DNA from: Oscillospiraceae bacterium
GTDB taxonomy: Bacteria; Bacillota; Clostridia; Saccharofermentanales; Saccharofermentanaceae
Direction of reading: 5' to 3'
NCBI GenBank assembly: GCA_902780785.1
Contig: CACZGS010000002.1
Location: 124,001 to 188,000, forward strand
Length of the DNA: 64,000 bases
Below the pieces are notes generated by a model. The model was given only the letters and a program-made list of their open reading frames with translations, ran no database searches and was not told the DNA's origin. Shown in pieces: positions 43,553-54,374 of the stretch (positions within the stretch are counted from its first letter, which is position 1; every line of letters starts with the position of its first letter). A program made the translations under genes and the position numbers.

Positions 43553-45980
43553 TCCTGTTCAGATGCGTTTTTATAGCGAGCTTTATAATCCTTCTTGCAG
43601 ATCGCTCGATATCATCACCTGAGATCAGGCCTTTTTTAAGTGCTTTCATTATCTTAGAAGGAATATGAGGGAGCCCCGGCATTATAAGGTCGGTTCCTGC
43701 CTTGCAGCAAAGCTCATCAAGACTCTCGTGATGTCCTGTTGCGAACCAGTCTGTCATGACGATGCCGTCAAAACCCCATTCATTTCGAAGGATCTTAGTC
43801 TGAAGATCGTAATTAAGGGCAGTGTAGATGCCGTTTATCTTGTTGTAACTGCACATTACGGCTTCAGGATGCGCAGTCTCAACAGCGATCCTGAATGCTC
43901 TGAGATAGATCTCACGAAGTGTTCTCTCGTCAAGATTTGAAGATGATACATTTCTCTTCGTCTCAAGATTGTTGGCCGCGAAATGCTTTATTGTAGGGTA
44001 ACAACCGTACTCTTCGTGAACTCCTCTGATAACGCGGCTTGCAATAATACCGGTTAGGACAGGATCTTCGGAATAATATTCGTAGTTTCTTCCGCACAAA
44101 GGGTTTCTGTGGATATTCAATGCAGGTGCAAGCCAGAAGACCACACCGTATTCGAGCATTTCCTTAGCTACGGCACTGCCTAATAATTTGGCATGGTATG
44201 TGCTCCAGGTCTGTGCAACCACAGTCTCAGATGGCCATGAGGTGCAGTACTGGTAGAACAGTTCCTGATCTTTGTTTTTATCTGAAGCTGAACCGATCTT
44301 AGAGATCTTATGAACGTGCCTTAATGATTCAGGCAGAGTCGGAACAGCGAATAAGTTGTGCTTAGGTTTAGTCGATATCTGAGTGAGGTTAAGACCCTGA
44401 GGACCGTCAGCCATAGGCATGGCGTCGATGCCTTTGTTGAACAGTTTGGACGTTGTATATCCGACGGCTCCGAAAACCCTGTGTCTGAAGGGACCTAAGT
44501 AAGTTCTGCCGACCAGGAGCTTGCTCATATCCTTATATGTAAGACCGGATACGACCAGGTCAATTTCCGTATTTTTCTCGAATTCAGGAACTGTATATTT
44601 ATGAGTTATGCATTTGATCTCAGAAGCTTTGATCTTGCCGTGCCTGATATCTGAAGGAATATCTCTTTCGCTCTTATCATGAATGATGTAGTCGATCTTG
44701 CGGTCTGACAGAGATATGGGATCGGTCTTCTCGGTGACGGCATCTTCATCAAGCTCTAAGACAAGTAACGGAGTATCGTTCAGGTAGACGACATATTCGC
44801 CCTTCTCAAGAATAAACTGATGGTTATCATTGTCAAAAGCTGCAAAGTATTTAAGATCGAAATCGACTGAGAAATAATCCTTTTTGCCGGGTTCCAGGAG
44901 CATTGTCTTTGCAAATGCCACGAGGCTTGATTTTTCTCTTATGAGTTTGTTCTCAGGACAGGATAAGAAGAGCATGGTGACTTCTTTGCCTGCTGTATTT
45001 CCCGTGTTGGTAACACGAACGTTAACAGAGACTTTCGTTCCGCGGTTGGCACAATAATCCGCTTCAGTCTTAAAAGATGTATAACTTAACCCGTAACCGA
45101 ACTTATATCTGGGCTTTATGCCTTTCTTATCGAACCATCTGTAACCGACAAAGATGCCTTCTCTGTAGTCTTCCTGATGCATATCTGGATTTCTTTCAGA
45201 GAAAGTGTCGGATGAAGGGTAGTCTTCGTACTTATAAGCCCAGGTATCTGCAAGTCTTCCTGAAGGATTAACTTTTCCTGTAAGGATGTCAGCAAGAGCA
45301 TTACCGGATTCCATGCCGCCCTGCATGAGAAGAACGACAGCAGAGAAACTTATCTCATCTAAAAAGGAGAGATCTATAACCGCACCGACATTCAAAACAA
45401 GGACTGTATCCTTATGGTTTTCGACGATTGAACGCATTAGTGAGATCTCATCTTCGGTCGCATAGTAATCGCCCGGAATATCTTTCCTGTCAGCACCTTC
45501 GCCGGCCTGTCTTGCAAGAACGTAAACAGCAACATCTTCGTCTGAAGAATCATCTTTGGTAACCGGTCTGCCGGAAGGAAGGTAGAAGGGGTTATCGGCC
45601 GCATAATCCATATGCTGCATAAGAGGAACTTTGCGCATTGCTTTCTTTAAGTTCTTCTTGTAATCAGAAAGTTCTCTTTCATAGATCTCATCGTATTCAT
45701 TCAGCCAGGATTCATTAACAATATTGATGCCGGCGTTCTTTAAGCCTTCTTCGATATTTACGCTGTGTCTGGGATTGTTCTCGCCTGATCCTGTGCCTCC
45801 GAAAACCGTATGCCTTGCACCGGCACCGTAAAGAGCGACCTTTTTTGTGTTTAATGGGAGGACGCCGTTATTTTCGAGAAGTACGATTCCTTCTGCGCAG
45901 ATCTCTCTTGCAAGATCTCTGTGTTTGATCTCGCGTTCGGTTAATTCAGGTGTGTTCTGCGCATAGAATAAAGGCTTCAT
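43542..45980 (-). CDS. GH3 beta-glucosidase with reversed domain order
   Basis: An 812-residue glycoside hydrolase family 3 enzyme, probably releasing glucose from beta-glucosides; no signal peptide, so cytoplasmic. The usual C-terminal alpha/beta sandwich domain comes first (residues 20-240; GIVLLENNGVLPL, HTVFGGTGSGE), followed by a fibronectin III-like region (about 300-410). The TIM-barrel domain comes last (about 490-812: MADGPQGL, LAPALNIHRNPLCGRNYEYYSE, TIKHFAANNLE). The nucleophile is Asp744 in VMTDWFATG. This circularly permuted layout is known from Ruminococcus albus and Butyrivibrio beta-glucosidases. Its ATG lies one base after the tgt stop, so it is transcribed with queA-tgt. Confidence 0.92.
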   Translation of the reverse strand: MKPLFYAQNTPELTEREIKHRDLAREICAEGIVLLENNGVLPLNTKKVALYGAGARHTVFGGTGSGENNPRHSVNIEEGLKNAGINIVNESWLNEYDEIYERELSDYKKNLKKAMRKVPLMQHMDYAADNPFYLPSGRPVTKDDSSDEDVAVYVLARQAGEGADRKDIPGDYYATEDEISLMRSIVENHKDTVLVLNVGAVIDLSFLDEISFSAVVLLMQGGMESGNALADILTGKVNPSGRLADTWAYKYEDYPSSDTFSERNPDMHQEDYREGIFVGYRWFDKKGIKPRYKFGYGLSYTSFKTEADYCANRGTKVSVNVRVTNTGNTAGKEVTMLFLSCPENKLIREKSSLVAFAKTMLLEPGKKDYFSVDFDLKYFAAFDNDNHQFILEKGEYVVYLNDTPLLVLELDEDAVTEKTDPISLSDRKIDYIIHDKSERDIPSDIRHGKIKASEIKCITHKYTVPEFEKNTEIDLVVSGLTYKDMSKLLVGRTYLGPFRHRVFGAVGYTTSKLFNKGIDAMPMADGPQGLNLTQISTKPKHNLFAVPTLPESLRHVHKISKIGSASDKNKDQELFYQYCTSWPSETVVAQTWSTYHAKLLGSAVAKEMLEYGVVFWLAPALNIHRNPLCGRNYEYYSEDPVLTGIIASRVIRGVHEEYGCYPTIKHFAANNLETKRNVSSSNLDERTLREIYLRAFRIAVETAHPEAVMCSYNKINGIYTALNYDLQTKILRNEWGFDGIVMTDWFATGHHESLDELCCKAGTDLIMPGLPHIPSKIMKALKKGLISGDDIERSARRIIKLAIKTHLNRTNR

Positions 45981-45981
45981 A

Positions 45982-48139
<2,158 letters not shown>

Positions 48140-48242
48140 ATTCCGTGCCTTATTAATAAAATATAACGACAGAAGTTTATCACAAAATACAAGAAAATGC
48201 GGATTCACATATCGGTATTTGATATAACAAGAATATTTGGTT

Positions 48243-48251
48243 TGCTAAAAT
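48243..48251 (+). promoter_or_regulatory. Extended -10 promoter for the epimerase gene
   Basis: TGCTAAAAT is an extended -10-like element 31 nt before the ATG at 48282. No convincing -35 is visible. The 142-nt gap it lies in separates divergent queA and epimerase genes. Confidence 0.35.
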
Positions 48252-48281
48252 TTTTGAAAATACAACATAAGGAGCATCCCT

Positions 48282-49298
48282 ATGAGAGCATTATTCATCG
48301 GCGGAACAGGCACCATCAGCAGTGCTATCACAAGAAAACTCGCAAAAGATCCTTCCTGGGAATTGTGGCTTATCAACCGCGGTAACAGGGCAGATACGGT
48401 TCCTGAAAATGTCCATCAGATCGTCTGTGACATCAACGATGAGGATGCTGTCAAAAAGGCTCTGGAAGGCATGACATTTGACTGCGTCGGCGAGTTTATC
48501 GGATTTACCGTAGACCAGGTAGAGCGTGACTACAGGCTCTTTAAGGACATTACCAAACAGTATATCTATATCAGCTCAGCTTCCGCATATCAGAAGCCTG
48601 CTGCAAGCTACATAATCACTGAAGGCACGGCTCTTGCAAATCCTTACTGGGAATATTCCAGAAATAAGATTGCCTGTGAGCAGTTCCTGATGAAAAAGTA
48701 CAGAGAAGAAGGTTTCCCGGTTACTATCGTTAGGCCAAGCCACACTTATGATGAGAGATCCATCCCTCTCGGTGTTCACGGCAAGAACGGTTCATGGCAG
48801 GTCGTAAAGCGCATGATGGACGGCAGGCCCGTTATCATCCACGGTGATGGTGAATCCTTATGGCATCTGACATTTAACGAAGATTTCGCGAACGGCTATA
48901 CGGCACTTATGGGCAACCGCCATGCGATCGGTGAGGCTTTCCAGATCACGGGTGACGAAGTTTTTACATGGAATCAGATCTATCAGACCATTGCTGACGC
49001 TCTTGGCGTTGAGCTCAAGGCTTACCATATTTCATCTGAGCTCCTTACCGCATTAGGACCTGATTATGACTTCGAAGGAAGCCTTACCGGCGATAAAGCC
49101 GTATCAGTGGTGTTCGATAACTCTAAGGTTAAAAGACTTGCACCTGACCTTAAGACCAATGTGCCTTTCCATAAGGGCGTAAGGCTTGCATTAAACTACA
49201 TTCTGGACCACATAGAGTGCAGGAAGGAAGATCCTGAGTTCGATAAATGGTGCGATAAAGTCATTGAAAGCATTGAGGATATGAAAAAGAGCTTTTAA
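48282..49298 (+). CDS. NAD-dependent epimerase/dehydratase (extended SDR)
   Basis: A 338-residue extended short-chain dehydrogenase/reductase. The N-terminal NAD(P)-binding loop is FIGGTGTISSAI (residues 5-16). The catalytic Ser comes from YISSASAY and the Tyr/Lys from YSRNK (about residues 125-129). A substrate domain follows with DERSIPLGVHG and HLTFNEDFA. The pattern resembles nucleoside-diphosphate-sugar epimerases or CSP41-like proteins; the substrate is not identifiable. ATAAGGAG precedes the ATG. It appears monocistronic between the divergent queA operon and the TrpB-like gene. Confidence 0.85.
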   Translation: MRALFIGGTGTISSAITRKLAKDPSWELWLINRGNRADTVPENVHQIVCDINDEDAVKKALEGMTFDCVGEFIGFTVDQVERDYRLFKDITKQYIYISSASAYQKPAASYIITEGTALANPYWEYSRNKIACEQFLMKKYREEGFPVTIVRPSHTYDERSIPLGVHGKNGSWQVVKRMMDGRPVIIHGDGESLWHLTFNEDFANGYTALMGNRHAIGEAFQITGDEVFTWNQIYQTIADALGVELKAYHISSELLTALGPDYDFEGSLTGDKAVSVVFDNSKVKRLAPDLKTNVPFHKGVRLALNYILDHIECRKEDPEFDKWCDKVIESIEDMKKSF

Positions 49299-49375
49299 GA
49301 TTGTTCGAAAACTATTGTGCAAAATATATATTTTTTGTTGTAAAATAAATCAGTTTTTTCGAAGGGAGACTAATT

Positions 49376-50743
49376 ATGTCTGAGATTCCTTATAAGATTT
49401 ACCTGTCAGAGAAGGAGATACCTACAGCTTGGTATAACGTCCGTGCTGACATGAAGAATAAACCCGCACCGCTTCTTAATCCCGGTACAGGCGAGGCTTT
49501 AAAGGCAGAAGACCTTTATCCCATCTTCTGTGAAGAGCTTTCTAAGCAGGAAATGAACAACACTGACCAGTGGATCGATATTCCCGGTGAGATCGTTGAT
49601 TTCTATAAGATGTACAGACCTTCTCCGCTCGTAAGAGCATATTGCCTTGAGAAGGAACTCGGTACTCCCGCACACATTTATTACAAATTCGAAGGAAATA
49701 ACACTTCCGGTTCACATAAGCTCAATTCAGCTATTGCTCAGGCTTATTATGCTAAGAAGCAGGGACTCAAAGGTGTTACAACTGAGACCGGCGCAGGCCA
49801 GTGGGGTACAGCTCTTTCAATGTCCACAGCTTACTTCGGACTTGACTGCCAGGTTTACATGGTTAAGGTCTCCTATGAGCAGAAGCCTTTCAGACGTGAA
49901 GTCATGAGAACATATGGTGCTACAGTTACACCTTCTCCTTCCATGACTACAAACGTAGGCCGTAAGATCAACGAGCAGTTCCCCGGAACAGACGGTTCAT
50001 TGGGCTGCGCTATCTCCGAGGCTGTTGAAGCTGCAACATCCCAGGAAGGCTACAGATATGTATTAGGCTCCGTTTTGAGCCAGGTATTGCTCCACCAGTC
50101 AGTTATCGGTCTTGAGACAAAGGCTGCACTTGATAAGTACGGCATCAAGGCTGACACGATCATCGGCTGCGCAGGCGGCGGTTCTAACCTGGGCGGACTT
50201 ATCTCACCCTTCGTCGGCGAGATGCTCAGAGGTGAAGCTAAGTATGACATCATTGCAGTTGAGCCTGCTTCATGTCCTTCACTTACAAGAGGCTCCTATG
50301 TATATGACTTCTGCGACACAGGCCGAGTTTGCCCTCTCGCTAAGATGTACACATTGGGTTCCAACTTCATGCCCGCACCTAACCATGCAGGCGGCTTAAG
50401 ATATCATGGCATGAGCTCTATCGTTTCACAGCTCTACGATGACGGATATCTCAGAGCAACATCTGTTAAGCAGACTGACGTATTCGCAGCTGCTGAGAAG
50501 TTCGCAAGAGTCGAGGGAATCCTTCCTGCACCTGAGAGCTCACACGCTATCAAGGTTGCCATCGACGAAGCTCTTAAGTGCAAAGAGACAGGCGAAGCTA
50601 AGAATATCGTATTCGGTCTTACAGGAACAGGTTATTTCGACCTCGTTGCTTATCAGAAGTACAACGACGGCGTTATGGATGACTACATTCCTACAGATGA
50701 GGATATTGCAAAGTCTCTTGCTCAGTGCCCGAAGATCGGCTGA
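49376..50743 (+). CDS. trpB: TrpB-like pyridoxal-phosphate enzyme (TrpB2 type)
   Basis: A 455-residue fold-type II PLP enzyme. The Schiff-base lysine lies in NTSGSHKLNSA, TETGAGQWG provides the substrate carboxylate-binding loop, and CAGGGSNLGG binds the PLP phosphate. The long N-terminal extension (about 90 residues before the first core motif) and overall length point to the TrpB2 group rather than canonical TrpB1 (390-400 residues). TrpB2 enzymes make tryptophan from indole and serine, often without TrpA. No trpA or other trp genes are here, which fits an indole-salvage role. GGGAG precedes the ATG, and a strong terminator follows. Confidence 0.9.
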   Translation: MSEIPYKIYLSEKEIPTAWYNVRADMKNKPAPLLNPGTGEALKAEDLYPIFCEELSKQEMNNTDQWIDIPGEIVDFYKMYRPSPLVRAYCLEKELGTPAHIYYKFEGNNTSGSHKLNSAIAQAYYAKKQGLKGVTTETGAGQWGTALSMSTAYFGLDCQVYMVKVSYEQKPFRREVMRTYGATVTPSPSMTTNVGRKINEQFPGTDGSLGCAISEAVEAATSQEGYRYVLGSVLSQVLLHQSVIGLETKAALDKYGIKADTIIGCAGGGSNLGGLISPFVGEMLRGEAKYDIIAVEPASCPSLTRGSYVYDFCDTGRVCPLAKMYTLGSNFMPAPNHAGGLRYHGMSSIVSQLYDDGYLRATSVKQTDVFAAAEKFARVEGILPAPESSHAIKVAIDEALKCKETGEAKNIVFGLTGTGYFDLVAYQKYNDGVMDDYIPTDEDIAKSLAQCPKIG

Positions 50744-50768
50744 TATAATCGTATAATACTGTTAATTT

Positions 50769-50802
50769 CGGGACCGCTTTAATGCGGTCCCGTTTTGTTT
50801 TT
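50769..50802 (+). terminator. Strong intrinsic terminator after trpB
   Basis: CGGGACCGC (50769-50777) and GCGGTCCCG (50784-50792) form a perfect 9-bp stem with a TTTAAT loop, followed by TTTTGTTTTT. Confidence 0.93.
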
Positions 50803-50876
50803 CCCGAAAAATATTGATTATCAGGGAATATTAGTAATAAAATTGAGTTTAGCTAAATGGATAAGGGAGATCATCA

Positions 50877-51839
50877 ATGGCTGATTTCGATGCAGATTGG
50901 AAGATAACGGGCACACCGGATCCTGCAACGCCGGATCCGCAGCCTCATCAGACACAGGCTCAGACTGCTTATCAGGCACCTGTACAGCCGGCTGTTACAA
51001 CAGTTCCGGGGTTTGCTCCTCCGCCGGCACAGCAGGCAGTTACAACTGTCCCGGGTTTTGCGCCTCCGCCGTCACAGCAGACTGTTACACCCGCAACGGG
51101 TTTTGCAGCTCCGCAGGCTCAGGCTCAGCAGCCTTCCACGCAGCCTGTTTTCGTAGGTTATAACATAAACGGCCCCGTGTACCGCAATGCGAGCGGCTTT
51201 GTTACACGTGCACCTAATGCCGACCATACGGCCGAGAGGGAAGCGAACCTTATGGAGATAGGGAAGATGATCAATCATTTTTCTCCTAAGGGCGAGATCT
51301 ATAAAGAATATGAGAAGTGCCGTCAGGATATCGATAAGTTCATGAAGACAAGCGTAGCACCGTTTGTCTGGGGTATCTTATTGATCCTTCACGGTCTTAT
51401 CAGCTTGTTTATCGGAGTCACTTCAAAATCCAAGAACAATGTCATGATTTATTGCTCTGTTGCAGCAGGTTTTATCGTTATCGGCGCAGGTTTTATAGCG
51501 CTCTATTTCTTCAAGAAGAAGAGACACGAGAAAAAGGTCGAAGCTCTTTTGGAAAAGTATAAGGACCTCTCAAGCCAGCTCAGGATTGTCTATAACGGTT
51601 ACAGCAGCTGCGTTTTGCCTTCTGAATACACCGATCCAAGGCTTTTATATCATTTCCAGTCCATGATCTATCACGGAAAGGTATTTTCGATAGGCGCTGC
51701 ACTTAATTCTCTTTTGGCTGTGCCCGGAGTTTACCAGAAGGTAGTTAATGCAAAGCAGCAATTTGAGACTGAAACGGCAGAGATGTTAAACGGAACGCCG
51801 GCATTCTTTAATGCCTACCGTTACTTCAGGCTTATGTAG
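50877..51839 (+). CDS. Membrane protein with proline/glutamine-rich repeats
   Basis: A 320-residue protein of unknown family. Residues 13-90 are Pro/Gln/Ala/Thr-rich and contain three 15-residue repeats of the type xVTTVPGFAPPPxQQ (39-53, 54-68 and a degenerate third 69-83). After a short linker come two membrane helices (about 162-182 and 190-212). A Lys/Arg-rich stretch (FFKKKRHEKK) then leads into a 100-residue helical C-terminal domain. By the positive-inside rule both termini are probably cytoplasmic. GGGAG precedes the ATG. The gene is isolated and its stop overlaps the convergent histidine kinase stop by 8 nt. The low-complexity N-terminus may be a flexible binding region. Confidence 0.75.
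   Translation: MADFDADWKITGTPDPATPDPQPHQTQAQTAYQAPVQPAVTTVPGFAPPPAQQAVTTVPGFAPPPSQQTVTPATGFAAPQAQAQQPSTQPVFVGYNINGPVYRNASGFVTRAPNADHTAEREANLMEIGKMINHFSPKGEIYKEYEKCRQDIDKFMKTSVAPFVWGILLILHGLISLFIGVTSKSKNNVMIYCSVAAGFIVIGAGFIALYFFKKKRHEKKVEALLEKYKDLSSQLRIVYNGYSSCVLPSEYTDPRLLYHFQSMIYHGKVFSIGAALNSLLAVPGVYQKVVNAKQQFETETAEMLNGTPAFFNAYRYFRLM
50991..51125 (+). repeat. Three in-frame 45-nt tandem repeats
   Basis: Three adjacent 45-nt units inside the 50877 gene encode the 15-residue repeats at residues 39-83. The first two are nearly identical at protein level (VTTVPGFAPPP in both) but carry several synonymous base differences; the third has diverged (VTPATGFAAPQ). In-frame length changes between strains would be expected here. 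Confidence 0.8.
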
Positions 51840-53463
51840 CACTGTCGTTATTCATCTTTGAGAGCTGATCACGACGTTTAACACAAGGAATAATGATCTC
51901 GAAGCAGGCACCGCCTGTCTCTTTGTTGTGTGCTTTTACAGTACCGCCGTGCTCTTCGGCAATAGCTAAGGCAAGGGCAAGACCGATTCCGTGCTTACCG
52001 TCCGAACCTTTTGAGAAACGCTCGAAAAGGTGATCCGCAACTTCAGGAGCGATACCGGGACCGTCATCCGAGATCTCGAAAACGACAGTATCATCAGTAT
52101 TGTTCTTATAGCATCTTAAGGTTACTGCAGTCTTACAGTATCTCAAGCAGTTGGAGAAGATGTTTTCGAGACATCTGATAAGATCGTTCTCGTTGCCGTA
52201 TATATAAGCATTCTTGATCTTAATGTCGTTGATGATAGCCTTGTCTTCATGAATGAAGTTGCCTCTTACACGGTCGATGATCGTGTCGCAGATCTTTCTC
52301 ACGTTGATAGTCTGCTTCTTTACTTCGTAGTTGCCCGACTTGCTCATATCCATCTTGGAAATGGAGAGGAGGTTCTCAACAAGGCCTGAAAGACGACCTG
52401 TCTCGTCGATGATGACATCTATTGCGTTATTTCTGTCCTCGTCGCTCTCGAAAACGCCGTATTTAAGACCTTCCGCGTAACCCTGGATAGACATAAGAGG
52501 CGTTCTTAATTCATGTGAAGCATTCTGGAAGAATGTCTTTTGTTCGATATCTGATTCTTCGAGCTTATAGGCCATCTGGTTCATTACGTCACCAAGTTCC
52601 GACAGCTCTTTACTGACGATATGGCCTTTAAGCGGCTTAAAGTCACTCTTGGCAATTCTCTTAGCAAATCTCGAGAGCTTCTGTGTGGAGAAGATAAGAG
52701 GGTAGGTCATGACGATACTTAATACACCGGCGATGATGATAGCAAGCAATGCGGCCTGAAGGAGTGCCAATGAGTTTGTTGCCATGAACGAATAATATGA
52801 AGCTGAGTTTACATAGACGCAGAGATAGTAATTTGAAAATAATTCATCGATGTTTGCTTCTGAATTAAGATCAGCCGCCGGGACATCATTCTTGTCAGGA
52901 TCTACGGGATCCGGTTCCTTGGATTTAAAACCGACAGTCCTGTAATAGACGATGCTTCCGTCAAGATCGATGGTCTGTGTCTTATTAAGGCTCTCGTATC
53001 CGCCTTCATCGATGACTTTGTTGATTACTCTGATCGAAGTGTTGGTGTAGGAGACAGAGTAATAAGCATTCGGCCAGAGGACCGTGAACTTGCCGGTCTT
53101 CTTATCCAAAGTATAAAGAGCGATATTCGCCTGGTTGGAAAGGTTATCTGACGTTGCGATGGATTGTAACAGGTGGGCTCTGATAGTGTCATCGGCGTTG
53201 CCGTCTGAAGTGTTGAGCTGCAAAGGTAAAGCCTGCGACAAGCTCTTTGTTGAATCAACCGCGTTTTCAAGACGGCTGTCGCACTGGTCATAAATATAAT
53301 CTTTGAAGATCGACTGGATATAGATGTTGATGATAAAAACGGCCAGAATGATAATAACGATCTCGACTGCATAAAAGTGCAGCGAGATCGGTATTCTTAT
53401 AGCCGATTTATTTCTGGATGGCTTTTTAGGTTTTAACCGTGCCTTATCAGGCTTGTCAGTCAT
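51832..53463 (-). CDS. Membrane sensor histidine kinase
   Basis: A 543-residue sensor kinase. A basic N-terminus precedes TM1 (about residues 27-50), an extracytoplasmic sensor domain of about 180 residues, TM2 (about 230-255), HAMP, the HisKA dimerisation domain with phospho-acceptor His317 (NASHELRTPLMS), and an HATPase domain. ATP-binding boxes: N box CLENIFSNCLRYC, G1 ISDDGPGIAPE, F box LFERFSKG, G2 GIGLALALA. Its ATG overlaps the response regulator stop (TAATG). Signal unknown; neighbouring galE and LCP genes hint at envelope stress, which is only context. The 3' end overlaps the convergent 50877 gene by 8 nt. Confidence 0.95.
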   Translation of the reverse strand: MTDKPDKARLKPKKPSRNKSAIRIPISLHFYAVEIVIIILAVFIINIYIQSIFKDYIYDQCDSRLENAVDSTKSLSQALPLQLNTSDGNADDTIRAHLLQSIATSDNLSNQANIALYTLDKKTGKFTVLWPNAYYSVSYTNTSIRVINKVIDEGGYESLNKTQTIDLDGSIVYYRTVGFKSKEPDPVDPDKNDVPAADLNSEANIDELFSNYYLCVYVNSASYYSFMATNSLALLQAALLAIIIAGVLSIVMTYPLIFSTQKLSRFAKRIAKSDFKPLKGHIVSKELSELGDVMNQMAYKLEESDIEQKTFFQNASHELRTPLMSIQGYAEGLKYGVFESDEDRNNAIDVIIDETGRLSGLVENLLSISKMDMSKSGNYEVKKQTINVRKICDTIIDRVRGNFIHEDKAIINDIKIKNAYIYGNENDLIRCLENIFSNCLRYCKTAVTLRCYKNNTDDTVVFEISDDGPGIAPEVADHLFERFSKGSDGKHGIGLALALAIAEEHGGTVKAHNKETGGACFEIIIPCVKRRDQLSKMNNDSAT

Positions 53464-54203
53464 TAGTCCTGATTGTCTCCGTCGTCTTCGTCATCTGCTT
53501 CTTCTGTTGTTCTGTCCACAAGTCTGAAGCCATAGCCCCAGATAGTAGATATTTTAGCATCTGACTTGGAAATTTTCTTCCTTAATCTTTTAACGGTGTC
53601 ATCAGCGACTCTTGTCTCGACCTGAGTCTCATAACCCCAGATCTTGTCCAGTAATTCAGCTCTTGATACGGCTCTGTCCCTGTTGGAGATGAGGTAGGTA
53701 AGGAGCTGATATTCGTTGGGAGTAAGCGGGAGGGGCTTACCCTGCATCGTTGTTTCCTTAGTCTTTCTGTTGATGATGATGTCAGCAAATTCATAAACTG
53801 CATCGTTATCGGGCTTATCACCGGTCTTGCCTGTGATCTCTTCCTGTCTCTTAAGGATGGATTTAACCTTTGAAACGAGCTTGATGGGTGAGAACGGCTT
53901 GGTGAAATAGTCGTCGCTGCCCATATCAAGGCCCTGGATATAGTCTGTGTCGCTGTCTTTTGCAGTGAGCATGATGATCGGCACGTTAGAAGTCTTGCGG
54001 ATCTCCTTAAGGATAAAGAATCCGTCGTGTCCGGGCATCATAACGTCAAGGATGATGAGATCAGCAGGTGAGTTCGAAAATACTTCAAAAAGCTTGTCGC
54101 CTGTAGGGAATCCTGTTACGTGAAATCCTTCTCTTTCAAGGAATGTCTTAAGCAGATTTCTGATGTTATCGTCATCGTCGGCGATATAAATAAGTTTGTT
54201 CAT
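53463..54203 (-). CDS. OmpR/PhoB-family response regulator
   Basis: A 246-residue transcription factor. The receiver domain (residues 1-120) has the acidic pocket IADDDD, phospho-acceptor Asp53 (ILDVMMPG), a Thr in MLTAKDS and Lys in YFTKPFSP. A linker leads to a winged-helix domain (about 145-235: LTPNEYQLLTYLISN, RVADDTVKRLRKKI). The start is ATG 54203 with GGAGAT upstream; a longer frame of 12 residues is possible but lacks a ribosome binding site. It precedes and is coupled to the kinase gene. Direct repeats in the divergent gap to galE are candidate binding sites for it. Confidence 0.95.
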   Translation of the reverse strand: MNKLIYIADDDDNIRNLLKTFLEREGFHVTGFPTGDKLFEVFSNSPADLIILDVMMPGHDGFFILKEIRKTSNVPIIMLTAKDSDTDYIQGLDMGSDDYFTKPFSPIKLVSKVKSILKRQEEITGKTGDKPDNDAVYEFADIIINRKTKETTMQGKPLPLTPNEYQLLTYLISNRDRAVSRAELLDKIWGYETQVETRVADDTVKRLRKKISKSDAKISTIWGYGFRLVDRTTEEADDEDDGDNQD

Positions 54204-54280
54204 TATTATCTCCATTTTCCTGAAATGAAATTTACCCAATTATTTTATATGAAAAAGAATGTCCATTATCTTATAAAATG

Positions 54281-54307
54281 GTGCAAATGTGCGGAAATAG
54301 TGCAAAT
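54281..54307. promoter_or_regulatory. Direct repeats between response regulator and galE
   Basis: GTGCAAAT occurs at 54281-54288 and again at 54300-54307, with a related GTGCGGAAAT at 54289-54298 between them. OmpR/PhoB regulators bind short tandem repeats, so this could be an autoregulatory site serving both divergent transcripts. The spacing (8 and 11 nt) is not perfectly regular. Confidence 0.4.
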
Positions 54308-54374
54308 AACTTTAGTTTTGAAGTTGTTTATGGTTAAATGTGTGTGCTTAAGAAATGAAAGTCGAGGATGTATT

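Noticed and set aside
54120..54374. Upstream extension of galE by 85 codons
   Set aside because: It runs antisense through the response regulator start and the intergenic region, has no homology to GalE, and an AGGATG ribosome binding site with ATG exists at 54375.
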